Assembly: GCF_037038585.1 (NCBI RefSeq)
Contig: NC_092521.1
Span: 54,134,398 to 54,198,397 of the forward strand
Source: Patagioenas fasciata
Lineage: Eukaryota > Chordata > Aves > Columbiformes > Columbidae
Length of the DNA: 64,000 nt
Direction of reading: 5' to 3'
Part shown: positions 1 to 10,950 of the stretch, in pieces
Numbering within the stretch: position 1 is the stretch's first letter
Layout of the letters: every line of letters begins with the position of its first letter
Position numbers and translations under genes: made by a program
Notes under the pieces: generated by a model
The model's input: the letters and a program-made list of their open reading frames with translations, nothing else
Databases searched by the model: none
Told to the model about the DNA's origin: nothing

Positions 1-3000
1 AAGTCTTACAGCAAATAGCTGCACTACAAAGGAACTCAGATATATTTTTCACTTAGTTAATTTAAGTTTGTTCTTCACTAGCCATATATAAAATCAACTT
101 TTATTTGCAGCTGTCTTAGATGAAGTTAAATTTGTATTTAAAGCGGATTTTTTTTCCATTAATGAATAAAAGCTATTTCAAGTTGAAAAATTTTTGACAT
201 CTCAGAACTACCAGGTCTCCTGTTGTAAAAAGACATGTTCTTTTCCAGACACAGAAGAAAAATGTTTTCATTCCAGCAGGCACAAAGCCATTTTCAGGGC
301 ACATACAGCCCCCTATCACAGCCAGATCTCCCTGGGTAGAATGGAGCCATTTCCCCCATCCTGAATGGAGTTGAGAGGATTTGCAACAATGTAACACTGA
401 AGACACACAAAACTTGACCATTCCCTTATCTCTACTTGTAAGATTTTGCAATCTCTGATTTAAATGGTTAACTGGAAATAAACAACCTCTGTAAGTTTCT
501 TATAACCAACCGTTCAACATGCTATAGAGGTGGTGTTCTGCTCTTTGCAAGAAATAAAACATAGCCTGCTACTATTCTGGGCATTTTACTCTAGGCAATA
601 AAGTAAAATTGCAAATCGCCATGCTTTGTTTACTCACATCTGCTGGTCTCCAGGCACATGGGTTAACAAATGTACAGGGTACATATTGCAACTATTCAGA
701 AAAAAAAACATTAACATCAAGTCACCTGTTGCACATTTCCTATGTTTCAAACTCTCACTACTTTCAAACCTTTTTTTTCCACAGTGAATGCCTTCATGAA
801 AATCAAAGGCACTTGGGTCACACAGGATAAATTCCCAACAAAGTATAATTTTAAGGACACAAAAACAAAGGGGGTGGAAGGAGCAGCCAATATTGCAAAC
901 TTTAAAAAAGTTCTCTTCAGCATTGTCAATGCTCAATAACTCAGCCAGCCACATTGAATCTTAATCAAGTGTCCTAAAAGTATTTTGCCTTTGGCCTAAA
1001 AACAAGAATGATGCATTTCAGCCCAAAGGGCATTTTTTTAAAGAAAATTCTAACAGCCTCCTGAAGATCAGAACTGAGCTGTCAAGTAATTTAATTTAAA
1101 ATTCAGCAATGCTACAGCAGCACTAAAAAAAAAATTGTAAGGCACATTTTGGATCCTACCCTGAAACACCCCAAATATTTTTGCTGATTACTGTGGGAAA
1201 TATAGCACTCATATACAGCGAGCTGCAGAGTGGGTAGCATGTATTTCTTTGTCCTTAAAAACAGAAAAAATGAGGAGGGCTGCTCAAGTTAGAGAAACTG
1301 TATTATCAGTCACTACTAAGTGATATATAGAGGGGTTTTTCTTCTTTGGAGCAAACATCCCAACTTCCTCCTGCCACTGCACCACTGAGAAACCCCTTCT
1401 TACACTCTTTTCCTATCACTACAGCAGGATTTTCAGCCTACCAGAGATATCTAAACCTGGATTTGTCCATCACCACTGTTAGCTGTGGCAGTAAGCAACA
1501 GCAGATCCTTAAACCAACTGTAAGCATCATGCAATAAAAAGTTTCTGAGCAACCTTATGTATCACTGGAGCTAAACATCAGTGTGGCAAACTCAGATCCA
1601 TGTGAAAATACACACTGAATACAGCCATCCACCAGCAGTCATAATTTGTACCTACTGCTTCATTGCTGCCTTCAGATCATACATCATCTGCCATGACTAT
1701 GCAAAGACCTATTCCGCTTCAGTCATCACACAGTTCAGCTTGAACTTCCCTGCCCAGCCACATTCATCTCTCCCTCCCATTACCTGCAAAGAGTAGCCTC
1801 CTCTGTCTTATAGGAAACCTGCACTGTGCTTTCAAGAATCATTTCTCACATTAGAAATGCCCCCACCACAAAACTATCAAATATGCAAGGAAATAAGTTG
1901 GCATGAGTGAAGAGTGGTCATTCAACTCTGGTATTTGTATTTGCTGTGTGCCTTTAGCAATGATAAACTTGTTCTGGAGGATGCTGGCAGACACACTGTA
2001 AACTTACTTCAAGGAAGATAAATTGTGATACAGCTTGGAAGGACTTGATTCCTGTAAGTTTTAGCTTAAAATTCATGTTTATTTCTAAATGTCCATCTCA
2101 GTAGCAAGCTCGCTTTTTTTAATCAGCAAAAAAGTATGGTTTCTAAAATGCTGATCATTTTTAGTGAGATTTATTGTTAGTATCCAAAAATAAGCCTTAA
2201 AAGGGAGTTTTATTCACAAATCATGCAGTTTTAGATACATGGCAGATTTGATTTCTATTTGTAAAAATGTTTTTCTTAATCCTGTAAATGAGATATTACC
2301 CCATAAAAGCAAATTGGACTACTTAGGCAATTAAAAAAGAGCCTTTACCATACTAATGCATTAGTTAGCAACTAGTGAAGGAAAAAATGAAAAATAGTCT
2401 GTAGATAAATGTAAATTCACAGCAATTCTCAAAGTCAGTGGAGTTCATTTGATCCTTCATTTTATCATCACAATTTTTACCTCTTCAGCGTATTTTAATG
2501 GGTGTTTTCTAGTAGGAGTCATTGAGTACACATTTTAGAGACTCCACAGACTAAAGCAAATAAAAGGAATCCTAGAAATTTCAACAGCATATATTTCACA
2601 AGACTAATCTAAACCAGGGTTTCCACAGACCCTGACAATTCAAAGAATCTTCACTACAAACTTCTGTTATCTAACCCTTCTCAGCCAATAAAGTAGAAAC
2701 AACCTAATCATCAGAGGCATTAGCACACAGTTAAAAGCCTTTTTTGTCTTCTCTTCTTACAACAGGCAAGATCCAAACAAAAGGCAGCACTGTAAAGGCA
2801 AGTAAAATATATGAAGGGAGAATAACAAAATACACATTAGCTATTCATGCATTTGAACGAGAAAGGTCTGTAAAGGAAAACTAGACAATAAAAAGCAGTG
2901 GACTCTCTTCTGCAGTTTTATTAGTAAAAAAAAAAAAAAGCATCAAAGCGCCTTCAGGAGATTGTTCTCTCACTTCAGTAAAGCAACAGCAGAAACAGTG

Positions 3001-6000
3001 GGAAGGCATAGTAATTCCATTAACTGATTTTTCAAACACAGGCCTACTGCTGGTGCTGGGCTCTCAGAGATTCACTTCCTGTCTAGATACTCCTGGATGG
3101 ACCTGGAATAACCCTGAGAAGCCCAAGAAGACTGGCCAGGCTCCATCCAGCCCCGCAGCAGCTCTGCCCTGGGGAGGGAGCAGCAGGAGGAGCCCCAGGT
3201 GCAGCCATGCTCCCCAGCCTGCATCCCTCACAGGCAACCAGCTAGGCCGCCCCATCTTGTGCCATCGCTGCAAAGCTCCTTCTGCTGGCACCCATGGAAA
3301 CAAAAATGAGAGACAACTCTGGCTCCTGCTTCCATCCTCCCTGGAATGGAAGCAAAATCAAACTGCACTGGAAGTGCCAGTGGTTACTGTTGTTTGTTTG
3401 TTTCCCTTTCCTTCCCACACAAACATATCTTTACAGAATTCTTTGCTCAAATGAGGTCTGTGACAGAAGGTAAAACAGCAGTTATGAATCAAAACTATCA
3501 ATACTAATGAAAGCAAGCACCAGTGCTATAGCTCCAGTTTGCATTTATACTCAATAGTTGAATTCAAAGGTTTATTAGCATGACTTGTGTCACTGATTCA
3601 TAAAGAGATGGGATTTTGTTATTAAAAACAACTTCTTGCTTCATCAGGTCCACAAGAAAAAAATTATAATCAAATCAAGACAGTAGAAGTCAGTTCAAAT
3701 CATGTATACACATTCTGCACTGTCCTCTCAGCCTTTCAGCAAATAAAACTTATACAAATATGATAAAGGAGGCAGTGGACATGGGCACGGACAAGGTCAT
3801 TTTGGAACAAAACAGCAGCAAAAAATGCAGGCAGAGCCAAGGGGAAAATAGTTTCCACTTCAGGAAGACAACTTCTTAAAGAGCTTTTTAACCTTTATTC
3901 CCATGCGGGAATCGAGAGGGTGGCTGGATCTCACAGCACAATAAATGAGCTCACAGAAAAGAATTACATTATGTTTGCAAAACAACTTTCAAATCTGAAA
4001 CTTTAATCTAAAAAGAACTGGTTAGGGAATATCTCTGACAGAGTTGTTACTGTATTAAATGACAGTTTAAAAAAAGATCATCAAAAGCTAACAAGTTAAA
4101 GATGATAAAACAGAAGGAATTGCTAAAGGCTGAAATCTACTCCGCCTACACAAAGCAGCAGTGAGATCTTCATGGCCTTGCCTGGTAGGAAAAGCCCAGA
4201 AGAGATGAAACAAAACAACTCAGTCCATCAACCCACATTAGCTGCTGCTTTACACCTTCTGCAAGGCAGGACCACTTGTGGGAAGGGCAGTGGGTGAGAC
4301 TGCCTGCCACACACCCCCCTCCCCTCCAACACCCTCTCAGCCATCAGGGCAGTAGCGATTTTCAGTAAGACTTAAAAAAAACAAAAAAATCAAGTTTTGG
4401 GGTAAAACCAAACCATCCTATAAGTCTGTTTTGTTCTGCTACGAACACAAGGGAAAACTTCTCACAAATCATAACTGCTGTGTCACATCAGGAGGGGAAG
4501 TCTAAATTACATGCATCTATGTATCTTTGTAATTAGCATATTGAAAGCTTATACTTTGATAGTATTTTTATTGTCCAACTCTTCTATTCTTTCTAATTTT
4601 TAGAGTGTTACTTATATCTACTGTAACTACAAAATAAGTCTTCTAGTTTTTCCTATAAAATTTTGATGTATACAGCTTTTGATACCAGAAATACACATAA
4701 AACAATTACATCTTGGAGCAAAAGCAGTTTTGTCCCTGCTAAAAACACAGAATGATTGACAGATCATTAAAATAAAGTCCTCAAATAACAGAACTAAAAA
4801 AGAATTAACACAGATAAACTTTTTTTGCTCTGACCCACAAGCAAATGAAAGGCTCACCTCAAACCCAGAGAGCTGTACCCATATCCTAGCGCCCAGAGGC
4901 ACTACATACAGATTCTGTTGTCTTAAGCACCCCAAAGCATACAAAGCATGGAGTACCTTCATCCAGAGTACCTCTTAAGTACCTAAAAACATATAAAAAT
5001 AGAAAGTTTTACGGATGTGTACCTAAGGTTTATGCCAATTAACAAACTACAATTCCTGCAGCTGACCTAACCAATCTCATCTTGCAAAGCTTCTCCAACA
5101 CACTTTTCCTCTGATTGGTCAGGAAGGGATGCCTGGAGGACAGAAGAAATAGACATAGGAGAAGGCAGCAAACCTCAACTGAAGATCTTGTGTAAGATTG
5201 CTGTAAATACCAACAACTGATTAACACGCACTGATAGCCCTGAATTTCCAGAGATGCATTTTCTAAACCCTCAGGGAATGGAGAAAATATTTATGACAGA
5301 CAAGGTTTTTTAAATCTTAATCTTCAGTCTACTTAGAATGCTTCAGTGGAATTTTTCTCTGTCACATAACTTTATACTCTGAGAAAAGAAATAGTCTGTG
5401 GCTTGTTGGTGCTGACTTTCTTTTAAAATAAGTGAGGGAAACACACAAAGCAGATTTTAAATTTAGGACTTCCTAATCAAGGCCAAGCACAATGTTTTCC
5501 CCACAGAATGTCAAAGGTGTTCTTTGCAGATCACCAGAAAAACTGATATTTCTCATGGTTCTTTCTTCCCCTCTCCCATCCTGAAGTTAGATCAGCAAAA
5601 TCTGAACCTAGTTGAGAACCATTACCTTTTATATTATTCTTTTTACATTACAAATTCCTTCTAATATGACCAAGCCCTATTTCTCTTTAATGGAGGTCTC
5701 AAAATGTATGTGTTGCTGCTTAGGAATTTAGGGAACCTTATCACTTTAACACAATTGTACCCAAGGTTCATGGGGACACGTAGTGTGGCCTCTGAGGTCG
5801 TTTCACAGACACGTCATCTAAAATTGGCAGTTACAAGCAGTGTTCCATATGAGTCCCATACCCCTGTAGACAGCCACCACTCCCCTACACACACCCTGTG
5901 AGCTCTGGAGAACTGTTCCCATAACTCACAGTGATGGCTGTCGTGGGACAGCCATGGCAGGTGCTCATTTCTCTCGGTTCCTTACTGGGATCACCCCACC

Positions 6001-9000
6001 TTGTTCCTCTGTGCTCCTTTGTGTGTGCAGGCATGAGACTTATCACGTAATCTAACAAGTTAATAAGAGCATAGACAGTTAATAAGTATCTCGTGGCCCT
6101 GCTACTTAAGCTACATGAAGGCACAAGGTTCACTGTAACTGAGGTTTTCCAACCAAGGGAAAAAGAGAGAAATTAAGCCAAGTAAACCATTCTGCCCAAT
6201 TTTGCCAAAAATTTGTGCTCACCACAACATTAAGTGATTCTGCCTCAGACTCCTATCATATTTTTAGCAGATCGGTCTCCTGTCTCACGCTGAAAATTGC
6301 AATCAGCACTGCCTCTAAGTTTTTGACAAGTCTCAAGGGACCTTCAGGTTTTTTTGTGTTCTTTCATCAGAAAACAACATGCACACCAGTGGCAGCTAGC
6401 AGAAATGTTAAAATAAAATATGTTAAAATAAAGACCAACTTCATAGATAGAAACCCTTCCAATTCCCCTATCACTTAACTCTTTGTTGCAGATTTCGTGA
6501 AAATCCGGTATATGATACTAATGGAAAAAAGATCTATTCAAGCAAATAGCATATACCAACCTAAGATGAAGTATATCAAAATACCTATGACATTTTTTTT
6601 TTCAAGTCAGACAGAAAGCATTTGAGAATGCAACATCCAGCACATCTTGAAAGTGCAAGAAGTCTTGCTTTAAAGTTCCAAGGTCATCCAAGTACATTCT
6701 GGAAGTCTGGCTATCAGTTTTAAAAGTGCCAGAGGAAACTAAAACAACACACAAAGCACCTCTGGATGCATGAAGTTGTAGTGAGGCAACTAAGAGTGTA
6801 AGATCTACCTATTTACGTTTGTAGACTTAAAGGCCAGATCTAAAAAAAATTAAAAAAAAAAAAAAAAAAAAATCAAAACTGAAGTATGAAGTATCTGCCT
6901 GCCAAATGATGTAATATCTACAATTAAAGCACATCACCTCTGAGGCAGAACTCATCATTCTAAATTAGCCACCAGCAGTCCTTCTCCACTTAGTGAGTGG
7001 ACAGTCATCCCTCTGAGTGGTGCCAGTCTTGAGTGACTCAAAAAAAACCCACGCTCCTGAATTTGGACACCTGATTGGTGCTTGCAATAAAGTAAATAAA
7101 ACAGAAGGCCTGCAAGTTGATTCTCCTTCCATCTTTGACTGCCCTAGAGATCCAACTACACCATCAGCTTTTTCTCTTGCCCATTCTGCTTCTGCATCCT
7201 AATGGATGCAGAACTTGCATTCTTGGCTGCACAGTAGCTCAGTTTCAAACAGAGCTTTGAAGAGATTTCGTACATACTTCCCCCTTCCCTGCATTACCTG
7301 TCACAGTAACTTGGTAATGCAGCACTCTATTCAGAAATCGCAAATGTGGGTTCAAACCATCTCAAACTAAGGAGATTAACCTAAATCTCCTACTTCCTGG
7401 GCAACTGCTCTAACAATCTGAGTTACAAGCAAATCGTATCACTTATGCTTCAGCAAAAAATGTGGTTGCTGACCATAATGTCACAATTTGTGTATTAGTC
7501 ATAGCCTAAGTATACTTACTAAACCAGATTCTTGAAGTAAGCTAGGTTTGGAACCCAAACAATGATAAGCATGAGAACTACCCAAGTTGAGCTCTGCCCA
7601 GATGGAGCACCCCAGGCACCTTCCTGAGTGCTGAGCATCAGCACTTAAAAGACTATTGTTCCAAAATCCCAGTCAGGAATGACAGAGCAGGAGGCTGCTA
7701 CAGCACACCAGCTTACAAAAACAAGCTGAGGTGAGAAGCAGCTGAGGAAACATTTAGTCTACAACTACAGCCTTGAAAGTTACCATTACCACACATTCAC
7801 AGTAGCCAGAGTTTTTTTAATTATAGACAAATGACTCGAGAGTGACAGAATCAAATTTATGAAATACAGGCAATAGCATGCAAAATCATTAATTCATTTC
7901 CTTTCCTACTTTGTAGACCTGTATCACTGTTACCTCCAGTATAATTAAGAATACTTTCCAACAGGTCAAAGCTGCTACATAAGTCTCCAAAATAGCTGTT
8001 TGCTCCTCAGGTTGTAAAATGACTCATATGGATCCAGACACCAGTGATACATGCTTCATGAGTTACTCCATTAGTGGATACAAAAAACTCAATTGAAAAT
8101 ACAAACTCAACTTTTCAACATGATGGGGACACTTTAACAGAACACCTGTTATTAAAATACCAACTGAATTTTATAGGTATGTAGATATTAATCTTTAGGC
8201 TGAAAGAACCAATCATTAACCTGTTTCTCAGACTGCAGCACTTTCCGACAGAACCTTGCAACTGTTGTATGCTCCAGTTTCCCCATCTGGTGACAGGGCA
8301 AAAGCAGGAATGAATGAACAGAAAATCAAGAAATTCTGAGAGCTCTATCCAGGTACTCTCCATGGACATGCCAAGATACCTTTCCCCCAAATTTTTCCAA
8401 TGCTCTTGCAACAGCTCCAAGAAATCTTGCCAGCCACACCACAAACTGTATTTTTACATCATTACAATGCTTACAAGTTTGAGCTTTGGTTGCTTACTTT
8501 CTGCAAAAGCAACATGGCTATTCTAATCTGCATTGCATTCTTCACATTGTTTTAGGATCAGTTATCTTGAATTCTGTTTTTTCTAAGGCAGTTATCCACC
8601 AGGGGAGTTCAATACTCACTGCTTCCTCGGACAATCTGTGCTCTCATGCTGAGAAAAAACAAATGCTATCAACTTAATCTAATAGAAGAATGGTCTCCTG
8701 ACCTGATCTTTCAACTAGAAAAATATAATTATGAATTTAAATAGCCCCAGGAGGGCTGGCTTAGGAGCAATTCCATATATTGGTATTTTTGATCGCCGAT
8801 ATAAAAACATGCATTTAATCAAGATGCCTCTAACAATGTGAGCTGCTCTATAAAAACTGGAATATCAGCACTAAACAATTTGCAAAAGCTGCTGTAGATG
8901 ACTGTCGTGTGATAATTGAAAATTTTTATGAAAAAAAAGTACGGACCCTTGTCACCAATATTTGATTAGCTTTAGGAAAATCAATACCTTTTTAGACTGT

Positions 9001-9699
9001 GTGCTAACATACATATTAAAATACAAGTTAATACAGAATTAAGGTTATTTGGTGTGCCTAAGATGATATCTTATTTAAAAAAAAAAAAAAGTGAAAAGTC
9101 ATTTTGCATCATTTTGTGCAGCTTTGCGTTTGTTTCCAAGACTGAACTTTCGTAACCAAGGTGAAGTGTATTTATTTACAAGCTGAAATGTATGGACTCT
9201 GAAGTTTACTTCGTCTTGATTTTGTTTTCCTTACGTCGAGGATGAAGTTGTGTACACGATACTAACAAACACACTCGCTTTTACTGCAGTGTGTATACAT
9301 CCAGATAATAATCTCCCACACCACATCCATCTTGAGCACCACACTTCACCATAAAGAAATCTAAGTCATGCATCTGCACAACATATGCCTTGCAACCATT
9401 TTCCGTTCTCAGTTTTTGCTTTTTAATTGAGACCTAACGCGCCTGGGAACTAGCATGCTGGGAAAGGGGATCGGCAGAAATCGTGCTGTCGATGTCACCA
9501 GGAGCTGAATCAAGCCAAAGGTGGGAGCATCTGCTATCTATTGGTGCTCTCCTCATAACCCAGCACGTCACAGAGTCAACTACTGTTGACCCGCTAAGAG
9601 AGAGTGAACTGCTGCTGCTCACCAACTTCAGGCTCACTGGGAAAACACGAGTTACATGCAGAGCACGCTGAACAAAGAGGATGTGTGTGATGAAGTTAC
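1..9699 (-). other. LAMA1: Putative LAMA1 intron 1 (partial, continues beyond left edge)
   Basis: No coding exon can be supported here. By position it lies downstream, on the minus strand, of the exon 1 splice donor at 10587, so it is inferred to be part of LAMA1 intron 1. I looked on the minus strand for the next laminin N-terminal exon (the start of the laminin N-terminal domain, with its conserved Cys-containing motifs) and did not see it. The sequence is AT-rich with many short A or T runs, such as 2925-2939, 6852-6872 and 9079-9092. A locally GC-richer patch at about 3050-3310 is open in both directions but matches nothing I recognise. All open frames are short and lack coding character. 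The intron assignment rests on the exon 1 call. Confidence 0.6.
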
Positions 9700-10043
9700 T
9701 CGGAAAGCGAGAACTCGCCGCGGAGCGTCCCAATATCCCGGCTGCAATGCACCGGTCAGCCCCACGTGCAAAAAAAAAAAAAAAAAAAAACAAACTTTCG
9801 TTCATTATCTCCATTACATCCTCATGCTACCTCAGTCTCATGCCTGGAAAGTGGTTTTGATCCTCTCTCCACACGTATAACTGAGCTTAATCTGTTTTAC
9901 ATTAGCGCCAGCATGAGGCATCCTCCGGCTCTGCCTCCTCCTCTCCCTCCTCCGTGAGCGAGACCCCCGGGACTGCGACCCCTGGCCGGCTCCGGCCCCG
10001 TCACCCGCCGGGGCAGGGGCTGCACTGGGGACTCTGCCGCGAT

Positions 10044-10069
10044 GGGGCGGGCGGCGCTGGGGGCCCGGG
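10044..10069 (+). other. Potential G-quadruplex motif in the CpG island
   Basis: The plus strand carries four or more G runs of at least three separated by loops of 1, 7 and 3 bases (G runs at 10044-10047, 10049-10051, 10059-10063 and 10067-10069). This fits the usual G-quadruplex pattern. It lies inside the inferred LAMA1 intron 1, where the transcript would be C-rich, so any structure would form on the DNA template strand. Formation is inferred only. Confidence 0.45.
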
Positions 10070-10580
10070 CCGCCCGCCAGCCCGCCCCCCTGCCCCGGGG
10101 AGCGAGGCAGCGGCTGTGCCGCCGGGGCCGCCACCTCCCCCGGGTTTCTGCCGCTCCACAGCGTTTCTCGGCTCCCACAAAGCGAGTGGGCGGCCCCGGA
10201 GGCAGTCGGGCGGAGTGGCCCCCGCCGCCGAGGGAGAAGAAAGGGCTTCAGGAAAGTGGGGGGGAGGGCGACTACACATCGCGGAGCTGAGAGGAGAGGA
10301 GGAATAAAGGAGGGGGGGGACGCAGAGAGCGTGGCACGAAGGCGAGCAGCACAGCCGGACTCCAGCCCACCTCCCCACGCGGGGCTCCCCTTGCAGCACA
10401 GCACGGCTCCCCTGCACTGGCACTACCCGGCGGGGGCTGCAGGCACTCCGCCAAGGCTCCCCCACCCTCGCGGGGGTGAAAGCCTGCCCCAGGACGCGGC
10501 GGGGGGCTGCAAACTAACTCCGCACGCATTGCATTGCAAAGAGTGCGCACCTCCGCACCCCCGAGACCTGCACCCCGCCG

Positions 10581-10590
10581 CGCTCACCTC
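10581..10590 (-). other. LAMA1: Splice donor of LAMA1 exon 1
   Basis: On the minus strand the sequence reads GAG|GTGAGCG, an almost perfect U1-type 5' splice site. It follows the signal-peptide codons and leaves the reading frame in phase 1. It is the best donor seen in the island and fixes the exon end at 10588. Confidence 0.78.
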
Positions 10591-10669
10591 GGGGCTGGCC
10601 CTGCCCTGGCGCCCAGAGCACCGAAGCCGCCGCCAGCAGCAACAGCAGCCACCGCCCGCCGCTGCCCAT
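10588..10669 (-). CDS. LAMA1: LAMA1 coding exon 1: laminin alpha-1 signal peptide (partial gene)
   Basis: Read on the minus strand, an ATG at 10669 in strong context (G at -3, G at +4) opens 27 codons plus one base, then meets a consensus donor (GAG then GTGAGC, intron from 10587). The peptide starts MGSGGRW, runs through a Leu/Ala core (LLLLLAAASVLW) and ends GQGQPR, with the next codon beginning with G. This is a typical secretory signal peptide followed by the Arg-Gly that precedes the laminin N-terminal domain in laminin alpha-1 and alpha-2 chains, where exon 1 also ends in phase 1 inside that Gly codon. Laminin alpha-1 joins beta-1 and gamma-1 to form laminin-111 of basement membranes. 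Orientation relative to LRRC30 matches the mammalian head-to-head arrangement. All later exons lie beyond the left edge. The exon is too short for homology alone, so identity depends on synteny plus signal peptide and phase. Confidence 0.78.
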
Positions 10670-10704
10670 CACCGCCACCGCCACTGCCGCCGGGAAGGGA
10701 CGCT
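10670..10704 (-). other. LAMA1: Inferred LAMA1 5' untranslated region
   Basis: The space between the ATG at 10669 and a start site placed about 30 bases downstream of the TATA-like box is roughly 35 bases of GC-rich sequence with GGTGGCGGTG directly before the ATG. The start site is placed by spacing only; no initiator motif settles it. An upstream TATA-less start would make the leader longer. Confidence 0.4.
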
Positions 10705-10728
10705 GCCCGCCCCACTGAGCCCGCCCGC

Positions 10729-10736
10729 CTTATATG
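10729..10736 (-). promoter_or_regulatory. LAMA1: TATA-like box of the LAMA1 promoter
   Basis: The minus strand reads CATATAAG followed by GCGGGCGGG, the classic TATA box setting of an AT core in a GC-rich surround. It sits about 60 bases upstream of the ATG and just downstream of GC boxes. A TATA element in a CpG island suggests focused, tissue-controlled initiation, in keeping with the restricted expression of laminin alpha-1. Confidence 0.6.
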
Positions 10737-10747
10737 TTCTCCCACCG

Positions 10748-10777
10748 CCCCCGGCCGCCCCCGGCCCGCCCCGCCCC
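10748..10777 (-). promoter_or_regulatory. LAMA1: GC-box / Sp1 cluster with G-quadruplex potential
   Basis: On the minus strand the segment carries five G runs (5' to 3': 10777-10774, 10772-10769, 10767-10765, 10762-10758 and 10752-10748). The first two form GGGGCGGGGC, a consensus Sp1/KLF site. It ends about 12 bases upstream of the TATA-like box. The short loops also satisfy the G-quadruplex pattern. An isolated nuclear-receptor half site, AGGTCA on the plus strand at 10788-10793, lies just upstream. Confidence 0.6.
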
Positions 10778-10950
10778 GCCGGGGGCTAGGTCACACACTC
10801 ACACGGTCTCACATACCACCCCTCACCCCGCACCACACGCGTCCATCCCCGCAAAACCACCCCGAAAGAAGCACTTGCAGCCCGGCCGCGCGTTGCGGGG
10901 GATGCGCGGGGTGCGACGAGCCCGAGTTCGGTACCTAAGAAGTTTCAGAA

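Larger units (their letters stand above)
9900..10950. promoter_or_regulatory. LAMA1: CpG island spanning the LAMA1 promoter, exon 1 and start of intron 1
   Basis: GC content and CpG frequency rise sharply here against AT-rich flanks; CG dinucleotides are dense throughout, for example around 10040-10140, 10190-10230 and 10860-10920. Such islands mark promoters in warm-blooded vertebrates. The minus-strand TATA-like box, GC boxes, start codon and splice donor all lie in its right half (10587-10780), so it extends upstream of transcription to about 10.95 kb and downstream about 700 bp into intron 1. Long open frames on both strands inside it are a by-product of high GC and are not called genes. 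A plus-strand transcript from the same island is possible but no plus-strand start element is evident. Confidence 0.88.

Noticed and set aside
9434..9814. A 126-codon minus-strand open frame containing a Phe run
   Set aside because: The Phe run is the translation of a 21-base A tract (9770-9790) read in reverse. No domain is visible and it lies in the inferred first intron.
1..10586. LAMA1 exon 2 within the window
   Set aside because: No minus-strand frame resembles the start of the laminin N-terminal domain, so exon 2 is taken to lie beyond the left edge.
9838..10938. Many overlapping open frames of 80-190 codons on both strands in the CpG island
   Set aside because: High GC removes stop codons. 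The peptides are Pro/Arg/Gly/Ala-rich in all frames, and one covers the LAMA1 exon antisense. None has a domain or splice logic except the short exon at 10588-10669.
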